A stretch of 64,000 nt of DNA from Isoetes taiwanensis (Eukaryota; Streptophyta; Lycopodiopsida; Isoetales; Isoetaceae). A program made the translations under genes and the position numbers. Position 1 is the stretch's first letter. Every line of letters starts with the position of its first letter. The stretch spans positions 8,782,033 to 8,846,032 of the forward strand of contig JAJEKV010000047.1 of assembly GCA_021234155.1 (NCBI GenBank). The letters run 5' to 3'. Shown in pieces: positions 57,996-64,000 of the stretch. Below the pieces are notes generated by a model that was not told the DNA's origin, made no database searches, and saw nothing but the letters and a program-made list of their open reading frames with translations.

Positions 57996-59075
57996 GGAGG
58001 AATTAAAGCGGATGTCTCCTCGTGATCATGGAAAAAATTAGCGGCTATTCATAGCCAAATGGCGATTTTTTAGGGGGTCTAGGCAATTTTTGCGGCGAAT
58101 TTTATGAAGAGAGATTTCTTTTAAAAAAAATAAAAAATAGCCATAGTTAAAACAAGTACTATATATTTTTTTTAGGATTAGCCAAACTATTTTTCCCCTT
58201 TTCCTTAATGAAAAAGGGATTAGCCTTTCTTTATATTACACTATTTATATATTAGATCATTAATAGCCAAACAAAATGAATTCTTATTAAAGATTTTTAC
58301 AGATCGCCACCTACCATCATTGGTAATAGTTTTTCAAATTATGAGTTTCTATTACAGATACCACATATGCATCTTAAAAAAGGAGTTGTAAGAGATAACT
58401 AATATCTATCTAGATGCCCGAGTCGGTTGCATAACTTCCTTCAAGGGTTAGAGATAAGTGCAATTTGATCACCGTATCTAGAAGGATGTCGTTGCATTGA
58501 ATGTATTCAGACTATGGATTTTATAAGCTATGTTGTGATATTCTGTTAAAGTTTTTTAATATCATCATATGTTCCTTGATTGTTGATTGGAATTACATGT
58601 AATTCTAGTGCAATATGTCTAAAACTATAGAATCTACATTTTTTACTTTTTCTAATTAGAAAAAATAGTCAAGTGAAAGCTTAAATGAATATTTAATTCA
58701 AAAGTTTCGCTAAGTCCAAATACATATAAATGTAATGTTAATAATAACTTTAGCCAAAGATATATCATAAAATACTGTAAGATTTTAGAAAATAGCCAAA
58801 CCATTTTTTATGAAAAAATATATAATGTGCTTAATTTTTTCCTTGCTCGTGATACTCTTCATCATCAGGATAATCGACCATGTCGACTGCATTATCATCC
58901 TCAGTACTGCTATTTTTTTCCTCTTCTAGCATTGCATCAAGTTTATTTAGCTCTTGGCAAGCCAAAGAATCCTCCCAAAGCTTCTCTCGTCTTTTCCACG
59001 TGGCATGACGTAAAAATTACTATCTATCCATCTATTGACTTTTTCCCAAGAGGTAACCCATAAATCACACAGCGG
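57996..59075. repeat. Right copy of the 253-bp duplication, split by a hAT element
   Basis: 57,996-58,026 and 58,846-59,075 together match 49,389-49,641. After the final CACACAGCGG the sequence continues ACGTCTTGG, presumably the original host gene. Confidence 0.88.
58027..58845. mobile_element. Nonautonomous hAT element (819 bp)
   Basis: 8-bp target duplication CTCGTGAT (58,019-58,026 and 58,846-58,853). Inverted ends CATGGAAAAAATTAGC and, reverse-complemented, CAAGGAAAAAATTAAGC. AT-rich interior with no transposase frame. The copy at 49.4 kb lacks it, so it inserted after the 253-bp duplication arose (or was absent from the left copy for another reason). Confidence 0.88.
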
Positions 59076-59640
59076 ACGTCTTGGACGGAAGCATGATTTG
59101 GATCCAAAGATAGCCTCCATGCAGCTTCTCTGTAATAACTAATTCGAGCATAATTCCAAGGAAGAACTCAGGCATTGGATAGGATGAGTTTCCCAGTTCA
59201 CAACATTCGTGCGATTGTGCAGCACAGGCTGGGAGTTCTTTACCGTTTGCCATGATACAACACAAAATGGCTGGCATGACTAAGCAAGTTCCTATTATCC
59301 AAGCACAGCTAGTGTTTTATCTCACCCACACCGTACAATTCCTACAAGTTTTTCCATGCTCAAGCTGCTCGGAGGTCATTTCTTTTATATGATTTTTGTG
59401 ATGAAGTTTCTCTGTGTCCTTCGGACAGTATTCAAGTATTCCCTCGAAGCAATCTAAACAAGTGTCTTTCAACACCTTATACATAATTACTCTATCAATT
59501 GGACAATAATTCTTCCAATCTAGAACTTGCATACGACAAACATTCATAGCTGCAGGCGTCGTTGCGGGCAATGATGACTTTAAGGTGTGAAACTTCGTAA
59601 AGTTGCTATATTTTACCATTTTTTAAAATCTGGATTCGAT
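59076..59640 (-). pseudogene. Further segments of the host gene upstream of the insertion (unrecognised)
   Basis: Minus-strand frames 59,619-59,317 (MNVCRMQVLDWKNYCPIDRV, DTCLDCFEGILEYCPKDTEK, ending HGKTCRNCTVWVR) and 59,277-59,065 look protein-like and carry several Cys pairs (CLDC, CRNC). They may be exons of the gene whose downstream exons lie at 48.9-49.5 kb. The family is not recognised and exon links are a guess. Confidence 0.35.
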
Positions 59641-59649
59641 GGTTTAATA

Positions 59650-61000
59650 GGATGCGTACGCTAAAGAACTTCATAAAATCGCCAAAATTTGATAATATTG
59701 CATCCCAATTATATTAAATTCGCCAAATTAATGGACATTTTACAGTACAAACCTTAGTTTTATGGTAAAACATCCAATTCTACTAAATTCGTTTCTATAT
59801 AAATGTTGGAAAGATAGGAAACAATCGCCACCATTTCTATAGTTTAGAAGCAGCTGGAGGATGATAAAGTCATCATTGGTTGCGGGAACCCTGAAGACAC
59901 ACCACAAATGCAGGCGATCAAGTTCTGAACCTTGCTCCACTGCTACCATACTTGACAAGCAATCTGAATCCAAGAACTAAATAATGATCTTCAAGTATAT
60001 CAGAACCACTGATTATCACCATGGTGCTCACATCTAGCACTTACTTTTCCCCTGCCTCTCCATGTTCTTCTTCATCTCTTTCTCTTTCTTCTCAATGCAT
60101 CTCTTATCCTCTTTCTCCTTCTTTAATTTTTCTCATCCCTCCCTCCTCTCTCTCTGCTTTTTTTCTTTCTCTGCTTGTTTGCTTTTTCCGAAGGAGCGAG
60201 CTTCTTTCCCTCTTGCATTCATCTAGATGCTAGATGGCACTGACTAAAGGGCCTTGATTTTCTCCAATGGCTTTGGAGGGCATCAGAGCCCTCCTTGACC
60301 ACTAAAGTACTTTTTGCACATCGGAACCTTCGATGGGATCCAATATGTTGGATTTATATTTACAACCTTTAGTTTTTTAAGGAGCTCAGTTAGACATGTG
60401 GTGTTGGTAGTGCATGAGTATTTACCACAATGACAAGGTCTTTTCTTGAATGTTGTCACTTGCCATGCTAACATTGGAATGTTGTCACTTGCCAATGGCA
60501 TGCTGACATTGCAATGCTCCCCGTGTGTACACGAATAACAGCCCTCACATTTTGTGAATTGTTGGCCATCATATCAAGAGAACATGGTTGTCAATCAATT
60601 GGCATCAAAAATCGTCGACATATGTTCATTCCATCAATAACACCAAATTGTCCACCTCGTTACTAGCAAGTTGTTATTTTTGTCAACATGTACTTATCGT
60701 ACCCATGCTCCAGTTCTGTAGTCCCATTTTGGCTTTTCTTCTTCTAACATTCGAGTAGGCAACAACTTGGGATCTGCAAGTTTATAAACAACAATGGTAT
60801 TAACTATTATCTTCTTATATGACGATACACCTTTGTAGAGCAAAGTTTCCAATTGTCAAAAAAATATAACATTTGAATCTATAATCTTCTTCACCATTAG
60901 GATGATTATTCCCCACTTAGTATCTAGAAGTCAACAAAGATAAGAAGAAGCATTGCGCTCACACTATTCATAATTTGTATAAGATTTGTGGTCCCATTTA
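59650..61000. other. No supported gene; CT-rich and small local duplications
   Basis: 60,040-60,200 is pyrimidine-rich. GGAATGTTGTCACTTGCC-type words are duplicated near 60,445 and 60,480. Confidence 0.4.
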
Positions 61001-61009
61001 TAGCAGCAT

Positions 61010-61110
61010 CTTGGACTCTTAAATCCCCAACTCTACTAGCCCATTGTATGGGTCCCATGACCTATTGGTCTCCGTGGACGTTAAAAAATCTATTCTATTC
61101 TATTCTATTC
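61010..61110 (+). repeat. LINE-A 3' end, plus strand, with TCTAT tail
   Basis: GGGTCCCATGACCTATTGGT then CTCCGTGGACGTTAAAAAA, then about four TCTAT units. It matches the terminal block at 345-395 and 32,455-32,500 (both minus), but the tail repeat differs. The upstream part of the element is missing or diverged. Confidence 0.7.
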
Positions 61111-61388
61111 TACTTTGATGGATTAATGATAACCTCTTTGTGCAAATCCGTGTATCTCATTAGTGGTAACACCATTCTATTTTGGAGTCTTATCAATACT
61201 AAGACCACATCATGTTCCACCAAGACATTTGATTTTAGAGATTTATTTGGGGTTGTTGTCTTCTGCATAGAATGGTGGTCCTACTCAATGGATCGTGATT
61301 ATCTTCTGAGATTTTAATCCCACCTGTGCAATTGTATCTATCTTTTGGCTTGGACTTTTAATAAAGTTTACATCCATAAAAAAGAAAC

Positions 61389-61690
61389 ATCATGTTCCAA
61401 CAAGATGAAGGTTGATGGGTCGCCTCATGCCAATATGCATCAATCCACACCCCTTCGTGCTTTCTTGATGGTTTATACTTCATATTGATTTGATTTGAAC
61501 ATTAGAGATAGGACAAGAATTCTTTGCTTGTCATTTCTCCATGTTCCACCAAGATGAAGGTGATGGGTCATCTCATGCCAATATGCATCAATCCACACCC
61601 CTTTGTGCTTTTTTGATAGTTTATACTTCATATTGATTTGATTTGAACACGGGAGATAGGACGAGAATTCTCTGCCTGTTATTTCTCCTT
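61389..61690. repeat. Tandem duplication of about 150 bp
   Basis: The block CATGTTCCAACAAGATGAAG through ATGCATCAATCCACACCCCT to ATTTCTC occurs twice in direct orientation with about a dozen differences. Confidence 0.85.
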
Positions 61691-61691
61691 T

Positions 61692-61770
61692 CCCGGACAT
61701 TAAAATAATATCTATCCATCCATCCATCCATCCATCCATCCATCCATCTATCCATCCATCCATCCTTCTT
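61692..61770. repeat. (ATCC)n microsatellite after a LINE-like terminus
   Basis: GGACATTAAAATAATATC followed by about a dozen ATCC units and a short CTTT stretch. The preceding bases resemble the LINE-A end (GGACGTTAAAA). Confidence 0.85.
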
Positions 61771-61779
61771 TCTTTCCTT

Positions 61780-62455
61780 TTTGATGTATTTTTTAATAAA
61801 AAGAATATTACACTAGCAGCAGAACAAAAAGTGCTTTAAAAGTTTAAGACACATCTATTACATAATCTTGAAGCAAATAAATCTAGATTGTAAATCTAAT
61901 GGTGTCACACATTGTTGCAAACTTGGAATGCTAACCAATTAAACTTCAAAATGTATTCCTGTCGCAGTATTCAGTAATGTGGGAAAAAAAATTGTTGGAT
62001 CAACTTCCGAATGGTTTGGCCAGTATAGTTGGTTAGGGTTGCTATTGTAGACAAAAGTTTGCCCATAATCATACAGTATATGGAGCCGTGCATTTTGGGG
62101 CGTACATTACGGGTATTTTGGTTTTAGGGAAACTTTGTGTGAAGGTTTTTTGTATGGTTAGTTTGTGAATATGGCAACAGGAATGATCATGGAGTAGTGA
62201 AGTTGGGGAAGATACCAGATGAACTTCTTTCCTTCCTATTAAGTCCTTTGGAGGTGCTGATTTTACTTCCTATTCTTGTTTGGTCATATTTGCCATGACC
62301 GATTTTGCCTTGGCTAATTTTGGCTGATCGGATTTGGTTGGATTTGCCCTATTTTGATTTAGTCATATTTCCCATAGCCAAATTCCCAGTTTTTGTTTGA
62401 CCGGATTTTCCATAGTTGAGTTTTGTCTGGTCGAATTTTGCAAATGTGGTTTGTA
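61780..62455. other. No supported feature
   Basis: AT-rich. Repeated words of the type GATTTTGCC/GGATTTGCC occur near 62,290-62,440. Confidence 0.4.
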
Positions 62456-62459
62456 AGAT

Positions 62460-62726
62460 ATGGAGTTCTTAGGCAGGAAGAGGTTTAGTCTTAATTTTGT
62501 TCTTTGTCTTCTTTGTGTTATGGTTACTTTGGTTGGGTTTGCATTGAGGAAAGCGGTCAGGGAAAGAAAACAGGAATTGCAGGATCTGGAGCCAGTGGAG
62601 GAGGGAAAGGATGCGGCAAGAAGAAAGCAAAAGAAAAAGGGAAAGCCAAGTTACTCCGAGCAGGTGAGGGTGAATTTCTTGATGTTAGTCTTATTTAACT
62701 GCAACCAGGAGAGATATAAAGATTGA
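62460..62726 (+). CDS. Small ORF with one N-terminal membrane segment, then a charged region (uncertain)
   Basis: 88 codons: MEFLGRKRFSLN, a hydrophobic stretch (FVLCLLCVMVTLVGFAL), then a highly charged part (RKAVRERKQELQDLEPVEEG) and a poly-basic KQKKKGKP. GAGCAG|GTGAGG near 62,660 could be a splice donor. It may be a first exon or chance. It directly precedes the HUH fragment but in another frame, so a link is unproven. Confidence 0.3.
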   Translation: MEFLGRKRFSLNFVLCLLCVMVTLVGFALRKAVRERKQELQDLEPVEEGKDAARRKQKKKGKPSYSEQVRVNFLMLVLFNCNQERYKD

Positions 62727-63175
62727 TTTCTTGCATAAGACTTGTGATTTCATGAGAAGCAAGTATTTGGCAGGTTATGTGAGCCTTGAATGCGAAGCCG
62801 GAGTAGATAACTTGCATTGCCAGTGCGTACTTAGAGTAGTTGCTCCCAATGCAAGTGTTGTAAACAAGATACTGAAGCAATTCCTTGGATGGGCAACACC
62901 AAAGTCTATTGGTACATGATTGTATGTAAGGTGCTATAAAACTCTAAGTTGCATTGTTTTCACGACATGATTGGCTATGGCATGAAAGATGTAGGCAAGA
63001 CACAATATAGACATGTATTCCACAATGTGACTAGTATGACATGCGCCAAGGTAGGTGCTTATATGCCATGCATGGTGTTGGTGATAATAAAGAAGTAGGA
63101 TATGCTAGATCATAAAAACCTCCTTATGAGGGTTATACACTTCAAGAATTACCAGTTGCCTAAGAAACTAAACCC
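62704..63175 (+). pseudogene. HUH-type (Rep-like) endonuclease fragment, Replitron-like
   Basis: Frame 1 reads MRSKYLAGYVSLECEAGVDN then LHCQCVLRV, then VNKILKQFLGW. H (62,815) and Q (62,821) form an H-x-Q version of motif II. After TGA (62,917) and a frame change, LHCFHDMIGYGMKDVGKTQY then RHVFHNVTSM carries Y-G-M-K (Y 62,976, K 62,985), the layout of motif III (YxxK) of rolling-circle Rep enzymes. An in-frame TAA lies just before it. Then DHKNLLMRVIHFKNYQLPK. Such proteins nick and join one DNA strand through the motif III Tyr. Among eukaryotes, Replitron transposons encode HUH endonucleases. The assignment is from motif order and spacing. This copy is decayed. Confidence 0.6.
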
Positions 63176-63179
63176 CGGT

Positions 63180-63770
63180 CTTGTTTATATTGTGATAAAA
63201 ATAATTAGGATATGGCATTTTAGTTTTCTACCGCGTGGATAATCTCACATAACTCTTCCTATATTTAGAAGAATAGGGTTCATGCAGCATGAAGATTAGC
63301 TTGCAGGAAGTAGAAGCAGAACCCAAGAAAATGGTCAAAGTGCCTCTGGGATGGAAATCTGCAGTCTTTGTATATGGCATGTTCTTGCCCTGAACCAATC
63401 TTTGGGTTTTCATAACTTGTTAATGCATAGAGTATTTTTTTCAAAGCTGTTTATGCGTTTTTTTTTTCTTAAGTTTCTAGTAATGTAGCCCACATCTTGG
63501 ATTTGCCACTAATGTGGCAACTATTGTTTATGGTTCGTGAGAGGGTATCAAGCCAATCAAGAGTGTTGGTAAATGCCCCATGAGATATTGGGATGATCAT
63601 CATACAAAAAGTGAAACATAATCATCTTCTGAAGATGGGGACCCCGTAGATATATTCAGACACACTAGGGAGTTCCTCTAAATGTTGAACACATCCTTCT
63701 CAATTTTGATGATTATACTGATGATATTGCCTGATGTATATGTTTTTATAATAAGACAATATATTTTTTG
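63180..63770. other. No supported feature
   Basis: AT-rich, no convincing ORF or repeat. It may include the remaining part of the HUH element. Confidence 0.4.
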
Positions 63771-63774
63771 ACTT

Positions 63775-64000
63775 TGCTAAAGGCTTTGCCAGTGTTGCCA
63801 CCAGGGCGCCATTGAGGATGAATGTCATGCCCTCCAGATCTGCCGAGCGTTTGCCCATATCCGAGAGCGGTATGTTCGGTTACTAGTGCCTGGCCAACCG
63901 TTGCATGAGTTATTGAATACGGCATCAGTGGGTTTGTTGGGGTCATACCTCTAGGAGGTTATGGATGCACGGACTCAGTTGTGTCCTCCCGGACGGTATT
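63775..64000 (+). mobile_element. LINE-A C-terminal fragment (plus strand), runs off right edge
   Basis: The frame reads CQCCHQGAIEDECHALQICR then AFAHIRERYVRLLVPGQPLH. It parallels CQCCQMEVIEDESHTLQSC at about 34,550 (minus) of LINE-A copy 2, a C..C..H..C zinc-binding C-terminus. Higher GC than the surroundings supports a LINE-A origin. A stop occurs at about 63,951. Confidence 0.65.

Noticed and set aside
60021-60233. 70-codon Ser/Leu-rich ORF
   Set aside because: Translation of a pyrimidine-rich tract.

Overview
The window is plant nuclear DNA from a repeat-rich genome. The evidence is Ty1/copia and chromodomain Ty3/gypsy retrotransposons with initiator-tRNA primer sites, L1-like LINEs with zf-RVT ends, a plant-style Helitron, a hAT element, F-box/LRR-like exons, an HIBCH/CHY-type pseudogene and a plant TLC-domain gene. 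I see no rRNA, tRNA, operon or CRISPR. The lineage cannot be fixed from the sequence. A non-angiosperm plant with a large genome (fern, bryophyte or gymnosperm) is plausible but is only an inference.

Layout. 1-4.6 kb: the 3' end of an unrecognised gene, a GC-rich internally deleted LINE (here called LINE-A, minus strand), a foldback element and a terminal-inverted-repeat element. 4.7-11.7 kb: two unrecognised coding remnants, 43-bp tandem repeats, a decayed multi-exon 3-hydroxyisobutyryl-CoA hydrolase-like gene (minus), and two copies of a dispersed double-hairpin sequence. 11,989-35,595: what looks like one minus-strand gypsy element expanded to 23.6 kb by nested insertions. Its outer LTR ends are flanked by GCAGG/GTAGG and sit inside a tandem array that is continuous once the element is removed. 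Inside it lie a full-length LINE (LINE-B, 15-bp target duplication) carrying a solo gypsy LTR, a tandemly triplicated F-box/LRR-like segment carrying a TRIM element, and a 5' LTR interrupted by a LINE-A copy that is itself interrupted by a gag-only LTR element.

38,308-46,071: a candidate Helitron with a canonical 3' hairpin plus CTAG|T. It carries a 1.8-kb 31-nt minisatellite and an intron-containing, decayed fragment of an ATM-type (mitochondrial half-transporter) ABC gene. 46,553-47,347: the only clearly intact host gene, a TLC-domain membrane protein on the minus strand. 48.9-59.6 kb: exons of an unrecognised minus-strand gene, split by a complex copia insertion. That insertion contains an LTR, a full internal region, an LTR stub, a foreign host-like segment, a second partial internal region and an LTR, and it is flanked by a 253-bp direct duplication. 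The right-hand duplicate contains a hAT element with an 8-bp target duplication. 61-64 kb: more LINE-A 3' ends, a 150-bp tandem duplication, and a decayed HUH-type (Rep-like) endonuclease fragment with HCQ and YGMK motifs.

The parts do not form a pathway. The window is mainly a record of layered insertions, several with target duplications visible by eye. The most unusual items are the gene-capturing Helitron, the HUH endonuclease remnant, the copia insertion with its very long flanking duplication, and a LINE family whose conserved 3' hairpin is followed by a different microsatellite at each copy.
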